Shown here: positions 8,757-17,779 of the stretch, piece by piece | Position numbering within the stretch: position 1 is the first letter of the stretch | Layout of the letters: each line of letters starts with the position of its first letter | Assembly: GCA_028279215.1 (NCBI GenBank) | Contig: JANQOF010000025.1 | Span: 1 to 64,000 of the forward strand | Reading direction: 5' to 3' | DNA length: 64,000 nt | Source: Pirellulales bacterium | GTDB lineage: Bacteria > Planctomycetota > Planctomycetia > Pirellulales > Lacipirellulaceae | Position numbers and translations under genes: made by a program | The notes under the pieces: model-generated | What the model saw: the letters and a program-made list of their open reading frames with translations, nothing else | Database searches by the model: none | What the model was told of the DNA's origin: nothing

Positions 8757-9965
8757 TCGCAAGTCGACCCACACCAATCGATGGTCGGTGGCTTTAATTG
8801 CCTCGCTTCCGGGCTCTCCCGGCTTGGGCCAAAACACGCCCGAGTCGACGACCGCGAGTTCGCGTGATGGCAGCACGTAGTCTACGCGCAGGTTGCCGTG
8901 CCCGTCGCCGCTAAAGTCCGTGGTATCGTCGGATGCGTCACCCTGATGTTCGCCATTCAGATCGGGCCTCGCGCGACTGGCAATCACGGCGCCTTCGCTG
9001 GTAGGAGTCTTGTCAGCGTTGATTCGTGGGTGCTTAAGCAATTGCTCGATGGCCGGTGCCGAGTTGCCGTCGATTGGGTCGGCATTCAGGTCACCAAGAA
9101 TAACGAACGAAGCGTCTTCGGCCAGGCCTCCGCGCCGCCCATGGTCGTCGACCAGATAGTCGCTCCGCTCGGGATCGATGTAGTCCGCCCACAACCGTAT
9201 CTCGTCGTGGTTCCGTTTGCCATTACGGTCTTCCGGACCATCGAACACTGGGGGTGTCGGATGCGAGCAGAGAAAATGAATCTTGTGCTTGCGCCCTTCC
9301 AACTCTACGTCGATCGCAACGTCCCAGTGGCTCTTGGACGACAGGCGAAACACTTCTAGGATTTCCTCAGAATAGTAGGGCTCGCCTGTATCCGGATCGA
9401 CGGGAAGCTTGGCGTCAGGCATATCCTTCCACAAGAACTTTTGGAACGTCCTGTACTCAGGCTGGATCGGAAAACGCGAATACAACGCCATCCCGAACTG
9501 CCCCGGATAGCGTCCCCAGCCGTATGCATCACCTGGTCCGTCGGTCGCGCCATCACGGTCGAGATCGAGCCCCGTCGGAACTCCCGTGTTGACGGTTGTA
9601 GCAAACCAGTGTTTGTAGAATCGAGGGGCACGCCTGACCTCGTTACCACCTGGGTCGATGAAATCCAAAAACCTGATAATTGGTTCCCGTGTCCCAAAAC
9701 TCGTGTTCGACCTTGGATCGACATAGTCGATTTCATTCAGAAGTAGGACATCTGGCCGTACTCGCCGTATTACCTCAGCGATACTGCGAACCTGGTTGTC
9801 ACCTTTGCGAAAGTCTTCGATAAGTTGCCCTTCCCGGTCGCGGTAGAAGGAAACATTGTACGTGCCCACCCGCAAGATATCCGCGGGGCGTTCGCCGGTT
9901 TGTGCCGAAGTCGGCCCGAGCGACTGGGCGATGAGCAGGACGACGCAGCACGTCTTGGTTCGCAT
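8715..9965 (-). CDS. Exported endonuclease/exonuclease/phosphatase (DNase I fold) protein
   Basis: 416 residues. The ATG at 9965 opens a signal peptide (MRTKTCCVVLLIAQSLG, ending near SAQ); an upstream TTG is disfavoured. EEP-family motifs occur in order: LRVGTYNVSFY, LLLNEIDYVD with the metal-binding Glu, CSHPTPP, VILGDLNADP and the C-terminal TDHRLVWVDL with the catalytic His. This fold cleaves phosphodiesters in nucleic acids, phospholipids or inositol phosphates; secretion suggests scavenging of extracellular phosphate or nucleic acid, but the substrate is not evident. The stop lies inside the 3' end of the convergent PEP-CTERM gene. Confidence 0.88.
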   Translation of the reverse strand: MRTKTCCVVLLIAQSLGPTSAQTGERPADILRVGTYNVSFYRDREGQLIEDFRKGDNQVRSIAEVIRRVRPDVLLLNEIDYVDPRSNTSFGTREPIIRFLDFIDPGGNEVRRAPRFYKHWFATTVNTGVPTGLDLDRDGATDGPGDAYGWGRYPGQFGMALYSRFPIQPEYRTFQKFLWKDMPDAKLPVDPDTGEPYYSEEILEVFRLSSKSHWDVAIDVELEGRKHKIHFLCSHPTPPVFDGPEDRNGKRNHDEIRLWADYIDPERSDYLVDDHGRRGGLAEDASFVILGDLNADPIDGNSAPAIEQLLKHPRINADKTPTSEGAVIASRARPDLNGEHQGDASDDTTDFSGDGHGNLRVDYVLPSRELAVVDSGVFWPKPGEPGSEAIKATDHRLVWVDLRLTDAVTPRPQASE

Positions 9966-10186
9966 GGCTTGGCTATTCCACAGGCAAAGTTGCTTCAATG
10001 AGTTTACCGACTGGGCGTATTGTAGCAGTTCGACGGCGACAAACCGCTATGGACGATCGCCACTTAGCCCCATTTTCGGATGAGGAGATTCTTAACATTC
10101 GCTTCGCCGATGGCTAGAATGGCGAGGACGTTTGGCGGCAACGTCAGCGTGGTGACTTGTCTTAGACCACTAGGAGTTACGGGCGC

Positions 10187-10849
10187 ATGTCGATGACCTC
10201 CAGCCAGCCGTCGCACATTGCCACCGGAGTATTCGAAGTTCAGCATCCGCTCATCGAATGCCACATGACGCGGCTGCGCGATGCGAACACACCGCCAGCC
10301 GAAGTACGCGCGCACGTTAGGCGATTGGCGACGCTGTTAGCGTACGAGGCGACGCAAGATCTCGCAATCAAACAAACGCAGGTTACCACGCCGCTGAAAA
10401 CGACGACCGGCGGATTGCTCGCACAGCGCGTGGGGCTCATCCCCATTTTGCGGGCAGGTTTGGGGATGGTCGATCCGGTGCTCGACCTGATTCCCTCGGC
10501 CGAGGTCTGGCACCTGGGATTGTACCGCGACGAAGACACCGCCCGGCCGGTCGAGTACTACAGCAAGCTGCCGCCGGGCCGCCCAGTAGACGTCGCGCTG
10601 GTGGTCGATCCGATGCTCGCAACAGGCGGTTCGATGTTGGCGGCACTGCAGACGCTGCAAGCATGGGGCGTCAGCAAAGTCAAGCTGCTATCAATCATTG
10701 CATCCGAAGAGGGGATCAAGAACGTTGAGGCGGAGTTCCCCGATGCGCAGATTTACGTCTGCAAGATCGATCCCGAACTCAACGACGCAAAGTTCATCGT
10801 GCCGGGGCTAGGCGACGCCGGCGACCGAATATTCAACACGCTTGGCTAG
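10187..10849 (+). CDS. upp: Uracil phosphoribosyltransferase
   Basis: 220 residues, close to the family's usual 208-ish. It converts uracil and PRPP to UMP in pyrimidine salvage. Motifs: LIPILRAGLGMVDP, the PRPP-binding loop VVDPMLATGGSM, and a C-terminal GLGDAGDRIFNT typical of uracil PRTases. AGGAG lies ten bases before the ATG. It is followed 47 bases later by a concentrative nucleoside transporter and then by hpt, making a compact salvage cluster. The N-terminus has about 12 extra residues ahead of the family core. Confidence 0.96.
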   Translation: MSMTSSQPSHIATGVFEVQHPLIECHMTRLRDANTPPAEVRAHVRRLATLLAYEATQDLAIKQTQVTTPLKTTTGGLLAQRVGLIPILRAGLGMVDPVLDLIPSAEVWHLGLYRDEDTARPVEYYSKLPPGRPVDVALVVDPMLATGGSMLAALQTLQAWGVSKVKLLSIIASEEGIKNVEAEFPDAQIYVCKIDPELNDAKFIVPGLGDAGDRIFNTLG

Positions 10850-10896
10850 CACGTGTAAATTGGCTCGCCCGCTGCGCATCTTTCCCTACGCCCACC

Positions 10897-12174
10897 ATGC
10901 ATCAGTACGTCAGTTTGCTTGGCCTTGTCGTGTTCATCGGGCTGGCCTGGCTGATGAGCTCGCACAAGGGAAAGTTCCCATGGCGAGTCGTCGCTGGCGG
11001 ACTGTTGCTGCAATTCGCCCTGGCATTCTTGGTCACCTGGGACATTTCCGACAATGGCTTGGGCGTCTTCGACTGGGTCAACGGAGCATTTGTGGCGCTT
11101 ACCAACTGCGTCGACGCCGGGACCAGCTTCGTGTTCGACAAAGATTTTGAGGAGCACTACATCGCCTTCAAGATCTTGCCAACCATCATTTTCTTCTCGG
11201 CCTTCATGTCGATCTTCTATTACTTTGGCGTCATCCAAAAGATCGTTGGTGTCATGGCGTGGGTCATGCAACGAACGCTCGGAACTTCGGGCGCCGAAAC
11301 GCTTTCGAGCGCGGCCAACGTTTTTGTTGGGCAAACCGAAGCACCATTGGTAATCCGTCCTTACATTAGTTCTATGACGATGTCGGAACTCAACGCCGTG
11401 ATGGTGGGTGGCTTCGCCACGATGGCCGGTGGGGTGCTTGGCGGACTGGCGGGCATGGGAATCAACGCCGGCCATCTGCTGGCGGCGTCGGTCATCTCTG
11501 CACCTGGTGCCCTGTTGCTGGCCAAAGTGATGCAACCGGAACTCGACGAGCCCGAGACGCGCGGCAGTGTAAAAATCGACATCAAGGACGAGAGCACCAA
11601 TGTGCTCGAAGCAATCAGCAACGGCACGGTGGGCGGATTGTCGCTAGCTTTGAACGTAGGCGCCATGCTCATTGTATTCTTGGCACTTATCGCAGTGGTC
11701 GACGCGATTCTAGGTTTTGCCGGTGAGCAATATTGGGAGTTCGTTGCGTGGTCGGGCCTTGGCAAAGCACCTGCCGAACCCGCCGCCTGGTCGCTTGGCG
11801 CGATTTTAGGCTTTCTGTTCCAGCCGTTTGCATGGCTCATCGGAATCGAATGGGCCGACTGTGGGCGCGCCGGCGAATTGATGGGCATGAAAATGGCAAC
11901 CAACGAATTCGTCGCCTACACCCGGATGATGGATTGGGCCAAGCCCGACAGCGATGTGCAAATCAGCGAGCGGACACGCACGATCATGACTTACGCACTT
12001 TGCGGCTTCGCCAACTTTTCGTCAATCGGAATCCAACTCGGCGGCATCGGAGGCATCGCGCCCGATCGGCGCAGCGACCTGGCAAAATTGGGCTTACGTG
12101 CAATGCTCGGTGGCACGCTAGCGGCGTTTACCACCGCTTGCATCGTGGGTCTGATGACGGGGACACCGAATTAG
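10897..12174 (+). CDS. Concentrative nucleoside transporter (CNT/NupC family)
   Basis: 425 residues with about ten hydrophobic helices. Family signatures are NVFVGQTEAPL in the middle, EWADCGRAGELMGMKMATNEFVAY, and FANFSSIGIQLGGIGGIAP near the C-terminus. The last two match the nucleoside- and cation-binding hairpin regions of CNT transporters. It should import nucleosides with Na+ or H+ symport across the inner membrane. Placement between upp and hpt fits delivery of nucleosides and bases to salvage. Specificity (purine or pyrimidine) is not resolved. Confidence 0.95.
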   Translation: MHQYVSLLGLVVFIGLAWLMSSHKGKFPWRVVAGGLLLQFALAFLVTWDISDNGLGVFDWVNGAFVALTNCVDAGTSFVFDKDFEEHYIAFKILPTIIFFSAFMSIFYYFGVIQKIVGVMAWVMQRTLGTSGAETLSSAANVFVGQTEAPLVIRPYISSMTMSELNAVMVGGFATMAGGVLGGLAGMGINAGHLLAASVISAPGALLLAKVMQPELDEPETRGSVKIDIKDESTNVLEAISNGTVGGLSLALNVGAMLIVFLALIAVVDAILGFAGEQYWEFVAWSGLGKAPAEPAAWSLGAILGFLFQPFAWLIGIEWADCGRAGELMGMKMATNEFVAYTRMMDWAKPDSDVQISERTRTIMTYALCGFANFSSIGIQLGGIGGIAPDRRSDLAKLGLRAMLGGTLAAFTTACIVGLMTGTPN

Positions 12175-12288
12175 GCATCTTGCGGTTGCAAGTTCCGCGA
12201 CGCGAATCACCGACTACTGCCGCCGGATCGACCAATCCACTATACTCTTTGGATATTGAACTCCTCAGGAACACTCCGACAACACAAT

Positions 12289-12843
12289 ATGAAAACACTC
12301 TACACTCGCGAGCAATTGCACGATGGCGTGGCAGCCATGGCCAAGGAGATTGTCGATTGCTATGAGGACCGCCAACTGACGATAGTGGGCGTGCTAACAG
12401 GCAGTCTGGTGCTGGTGGCCGACTTGATTCGCTTGCTCGACCTGCCGATGCGCGTGGGTGTGATCGCCGCCAGTAGTTACCGCGGCGCGACCACCACGCG
12501 CGGTGAACTTTCGGTGAACGATGAGCTAATGCTCGATATTCGCGGGCGCGATGTGTTGTTGGTCGACGATATCTTCGATACCGGCCATACGCTGGTCAAA
12601 GTGATGGAGAAGATGCGCGAATACGAACCAACCACACTGCGATCGGCCGTGCTGCTGCGAAAGCATGGACGACAAGAGGTCGACGCGTCGCCCGACTTCG
12701 TAGCGTTCGACATTCCCGATGAGTTTGTCGTCGGCTACGGGCTCGACTATGAGGATATGTATCGCAACTTGCCTTTTCTGGCTGCACTCGAAGATGACGA
12801 CCTGGCGTCCCACGCTGAAAAGGCCGACGAACAATTCGCTTAG
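12289..12843 (+). CDS. hpt: Hypoxanthine (guanine) phosphoribosyltransferase
   Basis: 184 residues, usual length. It makes IMP or GMP from hypoxanthine or guanine plus PRPP. The PRPP-binding motif is VLLVDDIFDTGHTL; the flexible-loop SSYRGATTTRG and the C-terminal FVVGYGLDYEDMYRNLP base-binding region are both present and match bacterial HPRTs well. The ATG at 12289 fits the family N-terminus; an upstream in-frame TTG is unnecessary. It is the third gene of the upp-transporter-hpt salvage cluster, 114 bases after the transporter, and an AT-rich TATACT word at 12241 may mark its own promoter. Confidence 0.96.
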   Translation: MKTLYTREQLHDGVAAMAKEIVDCYEDRQLTIVGVLTGSLVLVADLIRLLDLPMRVGVIAASSYRGATTTRGELSVNDELMLDIRGRDVLLVDDIFDTGHTLVKVMEKMREYEPTTLRSAVLLRKHGRQEVDASPDFVAFDIPDEFVVGYGLDYEDMYRNLPFLAALEDDDLASHAEKADEQFA

Positions 12844-12915
12844 AGCGTTGCGGCCCTTGCGTTGTACGCGGCGCGCCCCTTCTCTGGCATCATCTCTTCT
12901 CACATCCTTCAAACC

Positions 12916-13164
12916 ATGATCGACCGCAATGCCCGGATCGGACTATGGCTGTGCGGTATCTACGTGCTGTTGTACGGCGGGTTCGTGCTGCTGAACGCGT
13001 TTTCGCCGTCAACGATGGAACAAACCCCTCTACTCGGGGTGAACTTGGCCATTTGGTACGGGTTTGGACTGATTGTTGCGGCCATTGTCCTGGCGCTACT
13101 GTACGGAGTACTGTGCAGCTCGAACCCCGATAGCGACGTCGATCGGCGGGAGCCGCCGAGATGA
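12916..13164 (+). CDS. DUF485 small membrane protein (YjcH-like)
   Basis: 82 residues with two transmembrane helices (roughly residues 9-30 and 42-64), matching the DUF485 layout. In many bacteria such a gene precedes an acetate/cation symporter, as yjcH precedes actP in Escherichia coli. Here the stop codon overlaps the symporter start in an ATGA arrangement at 13161-13164, so the two are translationally coupled. Its exact role is unknown; a stabilising or regulatory subunit of the permease is the usual suggestion. The ATG at 12916 is chosen because residues upstream do not match the family. Confidence 0.85.
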   Translation: MIDRNARIGLWLCGIYVLLYGGFVLLNAFSPSTMEQTPLLGVNLAIWYGFGLIVAAIVLALLYGVLCSSNPDSDVDRREPPR

Positions 13165-15128
13165 TCTTCGAACCGTCACTCTTGGCAATCGGCGTATTCC
13201 TGCTGTTTGTTGCGGTGACGCTTGGTATCAGCTTCTACATGGGACGGCAGGCGAAGTCGTCGCAAGGTTACTTCGCGGCGCACGGTCAAATCCCCTGGTT
13301 CGTAAACGGCGTAGCGTTCGCTGGCGACTACCTTTCGGCCGCGTCGTTCCTCGGCATTTGCGGAATGATCGCCTTCTATGGGTACGATGGCTTTTTGTAC
13401 TCGATCGGCTACCTGGCGGGATGGGTAGTGGCCCTGTTTGTCATCGCCGAACCGATGAAGCGACTGGGCAAATTCACATTCGCCGACGCGCTGGACGCGC
13501 GTTTTCAATCCCGCAGCATCAAGCTTGCCGCCGGCGTCAGCACGCTGGCCGTGAGCGTTTTTTACTTGATACCGCAAATGGTCGGAGCCGGCGTGTTGGT
13601 GCAACCGCTGCTGGGTTTGCCACACTGGGCGGGGGTGGTGATGGTGGGCGCGGTGGTCATTCTCATCGTGGTCACCGCTGGAATGGTGTCGACGACTTGG
13701 GTTCAATTCCTCAAAGGCGCGCTACTGGTTGTGTTCAGCGCCGTGCTCGTGGTGCTTATCCTGCAGCGCGGATTCGACGTGCGACCTGGAGAGGGTTTCG
13801 ACCATCCCACGGCAAGATTGGGCCCCATGAAGAAGAGTGCCGCCGCCGCGGAGATTGCCAATGCTTCACAACTAGGCAGCCCGACGGTAATGCCAGCCGA
13901 AGGAGCCTGGAAAGACCTACCGTTTGTCCGAACTAAGCGACCAGCCGGCGGAATCGACGTTTGGCATTTGCGCGAATTGGAAGATGAGAACACCGGTGAC
14001 GAGGAACCAACCGTCATGGTGGAGCTGGCCCAAATGATCAGTGAGGCGACCGACGGTCAATGGTTCGTCAATGGAGTTCCGCGTGGACTCGGCGAGGGAG
14101 AAGAGAACCTTAGACCCGTGGGTCGGCTGGCACGCCTGCCTGGCGATATCGAATCGACCGGCCCAGTCGGCCCACTCGAGTTCTTCAGCTCCCTGCAAGA
14201 AAGCGATGTCGTGCTATGGGACAAGACAATCGTTCGCGAAGCCGATGGCGCGGTCGCCACCGTGTACTTCCAAAGTCCAACGCCCGGCGCCCAAGTGCTG
14301 CGCCCGGGCGAGCACCCTCGGTTCGAGGGCATCCGCAGCGACGACCCGCTCAATAAGCTCAACTTCATCTCGCTTATGCTTGCGCTATTCTGTGGTACCG
14401 CGTCGCTGCCCCATATTCTCATTCGCTACTATACGGTCAAAGATGCCGCCGCCGCCCGTAAGAGCACGATTGTCGGCATCACCACCATCGGCTTCTTTTA
14501 TGTGCTGACGCTCTACCTTGGGCTTGGTGCGATGACCAGTGGATCGATGGACGTGACCAACAGCAACATGGCCGCGCCGCTCTTGGCCCACAGCATGAAC
14601 AACTCGCTGTTTGCTATCATATCGGCAATTGCCTTTACCACCGTACTTGGCACGGTGAGTGGACTCATTCTGGCCTCCGCCGGCGCCATATCTCACGACT
14701 TGGTCTCGCACCTGGTTGGCGAGGAACTCACCGAGCACGAACAAATACGCATCGCTAAGATCTCTTCAGTGGTCGTGGGTGCCATCGCGATTGCATTGGG
14801 CATCTTATTTCAGGGCATGAACGTCAGCTACCTGGTCGGGTGGGCATTCAGCGTCGCCGCGTCGGCCAACCTTCCAGCACTTATCATGATGCTGTTCTGG
14901 AAGCGGGTGACGGCTACCGGAATTTCCGCGGCCGTCGTCGTCGGCATGGTCAGTTCGCTCACGTGGATTCTGCTGAGCGCCGACAGTTACGAGAAGATCT
15001 ACGGCCTGCCCGCTTCCGACGCGATCGTCCCGTTCAGCCAGCCAGGCATCGTCACAATTCCACTCGGATTCATAGTGGTCGTGGTGGTCTCCCTCCTAAC
15101 TCAGCCCAAGCCGAATGTAGCAGCTTGA
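13161..15128 (+). CDS. actP: Sodium/solute symporter, acetate permease (ActP) type, with large extra loop
   Basis: 655 residues, about 100 more than typical ActP (around 550). It is an SSS-family transporter with 13 or so helices; ActP-like signatures include ASFLGICGMIAFYGYDG near residue 65 and GTASLPHILIRYY near residue 412. Members import acetate and related short carboxylates with a cation. The oddity is a hydrophilic region from about residue 204 to 398 between two membrane helices, rich in Glu, Asp, Pro and Gly. In E. coli ActP the matching loop is far shorter (about 55 residues, from memory). Coupled to the DUF485 gene by a 4-base overlap. Substrate is inferred from family and partner. 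Confidence 0.88.
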   Translation: MIFEPSLLAIGVFLLFVAVTLGISFYMGRQAKSSQGYFAAHGQIPWFVNGVAFAGDYLSAASFLGICGMIAFYGYDGFLYSIGYLAGWVVALFVIAEPMKRLGKFTFADALDARFQSRSIKLAAGVSTLAVSVFYLIPQMVGAGVLVQPLLGLPHWAGVVMVGAVVILIVVTAGMVSTTWVQFLKGALLVVFSAVLVVLILQRGFDVRPGEGFDHPTARLGPMKKSAAAAEIANASQLGSPTVMPAEGAWKDLPFVRTKRPAGGIDVWHLRELEDENTGDEEPTVMVELAQMISEATDGQWFVNGVPRGLGEGEENLRPVGRLARLPGDIESTGPVGPLEFFSSLQESDVVLWDKTIVREADGAVATVYFQSPTPGAQVLRPGEHPRFEGIRSDDPLNKLNFISLMLALFCGTASLPHILIRYYTVKDAAAARKSTIVGITTIGFFYVLTLYLGLGAMTSGSMDVTNSNMAAPLLAHSMNNSLFAIISAIAFTTVLGTVSGLILASAGAISHDLVSHLVGEELTEHEQIRIAKISSVVVGAIAIALGILFQGMNVSYLVGWAFSVAASANLPALIMMLFWKRVTATGISAAVVVGMVSSLTWILLSADSYEKIYGLPASDAIVPFSQPGIVTIPLGFIVVVVVSLLTQPKPNVAA

Positions 15129-15193
15129 AGTTTGCCGTTTCCGCATCGCGGCCTATGGTTTGCTAGTAGTGGACTTTCTCTTGCGGAAAGACG

Positions 15194-16741
15194 ATGGCTC
15201 GACATCAAAAAACTCGGCGCCTGGTTGTCGTGCTTGGCGACCAGCTGAATGCTGATTCCGCCACCTTTGACGACTTCGACAAACAGCATGACGTGCTTTG
15301 GATGGCGGAAGTCGCCGCCGAGTCGACACACGTGTGGTCGCACAAGGCTCGCATCGCGCTGTTCCTTGCGGCGATGCGCCTCTTCCGCGACGCACGCAGG
15401 AAAGATGGGTACACGGTCGATTATACCCAACTCGACGAAGGGGCGGCAGATTCGTTGGGCGCGGAACTCTCTAAAGCAGTACGGCGGCATCGACCAGAGA
15501 TGTTGACCATGGTGCATGCTGGCGAATGGCGCGTGCAACAAGAAATCGAACAAACGGCGAACGCCGCTGGCATACAACTTGAAGTGCTCGACGATCGCCA
15601 CTTCTTTAGCACGCCCGACGAGTTCGCGGAACACGCTAAGGGGCGCAAGCAATTGCGTCTGGAGTTCTTCTACCGCGAGCTGCGACGCAAGCACAGCATC
15701 CTGGTCGATGACGATGGATCGCCGATTGGTGGCAAGTGGAACTACGACACCGACAATCGCCAGAGCTTTAGCAAGTCGGGCCCCGGCGATGTGCCTGCGC
15801 CGCCAACTTTCCGCGCCAACGGCCCAACAAAGGGCGTGCTGCAACTGGTCGCCGAGCGATTTCCAGGGCATCCTGGTAGCCTAGAACACTTCAGTTGGCC
15901 CACAACGCCCCGTCACGCAATGCGTGCGCTCGACGACTTCATCGAGCATCGGCTGCCCCACTTTGGCATGTACCAGGACGCACTGTGGACGAATGAACCT
16001 TATCTCTACCACTCGCTGTTGTCATCCTCCCTCAATCTAAAGCTGCTCAACCCGCGCAGCGTTGTCGCCGCTGCCGAAGAGGCGTATCACACGGGCCACG
16101 CGCCGCTTGAAAGCGTTGAAGGATTCATTCGGCAGGTTCTCGGCTGGCGTGAGTACGTCCGCGGAATCTACTGGCTCCACATGCCCGAGTACTTGGAGCG
16201 AAATGCCATGCAGGCATCCGCTCCGCTACCGGACTTTTACTGGACTGCGGAAACCGAGATGCACTGCTTGAGGCAAGCAATCGGTCAGACGCTTGAACAT
16301 GGCTACGCTCACCACATTCAACGACTGATGATCACCGGTTTGTTCGCTCTGTTGTTGGGCGTCGATCCACAGCAGGCACACGAGTGGTACCTTGCCGTGT
16401 ATGTCGATGCGGTCGAGTGGGTAGAGCTTCCCAACACGCTGGGCATGTCGCAGTATGGCGACGGTGGCGCTATGGCGAGCAAGCCGTACTGCGCCAGTGG
16501 TAACTATATTCATCGGATGAGCAACTACTGCAGCGCCTGCCGTTTCAACCCTAAGTCGGCCACAGGCGACGACGCCTGCCCGTTCACCACGCTGTATTGG
16601 GATTTCCTCGCCCGCAATAAGCAGAGATTTGCCGGCAACAACCGGATGACGATGCAGCTAAAGAACTTGGATCGCAAGTCGACAGCGGAATTGAACGCGA
16701 TCCGCGAACAGGCTGCTCACATCCGTGAGCAACACGCCTGA
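15194..16741 (+). CDS. Iron-sulfur bacterial cryptochrome/photolyase (FeS-BCP, PhrB-like)
   Basis: 515 residues. The N-terminus is the alpha/beta domain (LVVVLGDQLNADSATFD), followed by the FAD-binding helical domain, with WTNEPYLYHSLLSSSLN and FIRQVLGWREYVRG typical of the FeS-BCP clade. Four cysteines at residues 358, 446, 449 and 462 have the same spacing (88, 3, 13) as the 4Fe-4S ligands recalled for Agrobacterium PhrB, a (6-4) photolyase. It should repair UV-induced (6-4) photoproducts using blue light with FAD and a lumazine cofactor. It stands alone, and ends 24 bases before the convergent aminotransferase gene. Confidence 0.93.
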   Translation: MARHQKTRRLVVVLGDQLNADSATFDDFDKQHDVLWMAEVAAESTHVWSHKARIALFLAAMRLFRDARRKDGYTVDYTQLDEGAADSLGAELSKAVRRHRPEMLTMVHAGEWRVQQEIEQTANAAGIQLEVLDDRHFFSTPDEFAEHAKGRKQLRLEFFYRELRRKHSILVDDDGSPIGGKWNYDTDNRQSFSKSGPGDVPAPPTFRANGPTKGVLQLVAERFPGHPGSLEHFSWPTTPRHAMRALDDFIEHRLPHFGMYQDALWTNEPYLYHSLLSSSLNLKLLNPRSVVAAAEEAYHTGHAPLESVEGFIRQVLGWREYVRGIYWLHMPEYLERNAMQASAPLPDFYWTAETEMHCLRQAIGQTLEHGYAHHIQRLMITGLFALLLGVDPQQAHEWYLAVYVDAVEWVELPNTLGMSQYGDGGAMASKPYCASGNYIHRMSNYCSACRFNPKSATGDDACPFTTLYWDFLARNKQRFAGNNRMTMQLKNLDRKSTAELNAIREQAAHIREQHA

Positions 16742-16764
16742 TGCAAAGCTAGAGCGCTCTTCGC

Positions 16765-17667
16765 CTAGTCGACCACGACGGTTCCAGTGCTCTCGGTCAG
16801 TTCGCGAAAGAGTGTCGACAATCGGTCGAGCATCGGCCCCGCCTTTCCATCGCCAATCGTATTACCATCGACAGCGGTGACCGCGGCGAGTTCACCCATG
16901 GTTCCGGTGCAGAACATTTCGTCGGCACGAACCACCTCGGCAAGCGACAGATCGCGAACCTGACATGGAATTGCATGCTCGCGGCAGAGTTCCAGCACCG
17001 TCGTTCGAGTGATCCCCTCGGGGCAAGCAACGGTACGCGAAGTAATGACGCGTCCGCCAACGACGATAAACACGTGCGTGGCGTTGGTCTCCGCCACGAA
17101 GCCGCGCTCGTCGAGCATTAGCGCGTCATCAGCGCTAGCCGCGGTGGCTTGGATCTTGGCGAGGATGCTGTTGAGAAGATTGTTGTGGTGGATTTTGGGA
17201 TCCAGCACGTCGGGTCCAGGCCGGCGATACGACGACGAGATCAATCGGATTCCCGTCTTGTCGTACACGGGCCGCTTGTATTCGGCCAACACAATCAGCG
17301 TGGGCCCCGACTGGTTGAGACGCGGGTCCATGCCGCTGGTGATCTTCACGCCGCGCGTTAGCGTGAGGCGGATATGCACTTCGTCGCGCATTTGGTTGGC
17401 GGCGAGCGTGCGACGGATCTCGTCGACGATCTGCTCGCGCGAAGGCACTTCGGCGAATGCCAGCGCCTTGGCCGAGTGCAGTAGCCGGCCGAGGTGCTCT
17501 TCAAGGCGAAAGATGCGACCGTTGTACAGTCGCAATCCCTCCCACACCGCATCACCTCCCTGCACGACCGAATCAAACGGGCTTACGCCCGCCTCGTCGC
17601 GGTGCTTGAGTTGCCCGTTGATGTTGATGAGCAAATCGCGGTTGCGCTCGTCGAACTGCTGTTGCAT
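16765..17667 (-). CDS. Class IV aminotransferase (branched-chain/D-amino acid type)
   Basis: 300 residues, normal for fold-type IV PLP enzymes. The PLP lysine is Lys158 in LDPKIHHNNLL, and MLDERGFVAETNATHVF followed by PEGITRTTVLELC is the class signature. The enzyme transfers amino groups between an amino acid and 2-oxoglutarate or pyruvate. Whether it serves leucine/isoleucine/valine metabolism (IlvE), D-amino acids or aminodeoxychorismate is not clear from sequence. It lies downstream of a sulfotransferase-like gene on the same strand, the domain order of a plant fusion protein. Confidence 0.88.
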   Translation of the reverse strand: MQQQFDERNRDLLININGQLKHRDEAGVSPFDSVVQGGDAVWEGLRLYNGRIFRLEEHLGRLLHSAKALAFAEVPSREQIVDEIRRTLAANQMRDEVHIRLTLTRGVKITSGMDPRLNQSGPTLIVLAEYKRPVYDKTGIRLISSSYRRPGPDVLDPKIHHNNLLNSILAKIQATAASADDALMLDERGFVAETNATHVFIVVGGRVITSRTVACPEGITRTTVLELCREHAIPCQVRDLSLAEVVRADEMFCTGTMGELAAVTAVDGNTIGDGKAGPMLDRLSTLFRELTESTGTVVVD

Positions 17668-17717
17668 GCTGTATCTGGTACCTTCGTCGTATTGGCCACA
17701 AAACGATCAAGGAGCCC

Positions 17718-17739
17718 ACCCTCCCACCGACGGGAGGGT
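17718..17739. repeat. Perfect 8-bp hairpin between sulfotransferase-like and aminotransferase genes
   Basis: ACCCTCCC at 17718-17725 pairs perfectly with GGGAGGGT at 17732-17739 around a six-base loop. It lies in the 112-base gap between the two minus-strand genes. No T-run follows on either strand, so it is not a classical terminator; it could protect mRNA or partly stop transcription between the genes. Confidence 0.6.
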
Positions 17740-17779
17740 CGAACGCATTCGCGTCCGGGGAGGGAGCTTCGAACAACGA

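Noticed and set aside
12218..12246. Promoter for hpt at TATACT (12241)
   Set aside because: The -10 word is good but no -35-like hexamer lies at a normal distance, so only a mention is justified.
16751..16760. AGAGCGCTCT palindrome between photolyase and aminotransferase genes as terminator
   Set aside because: Only 10 bases with no loop and no T-run.
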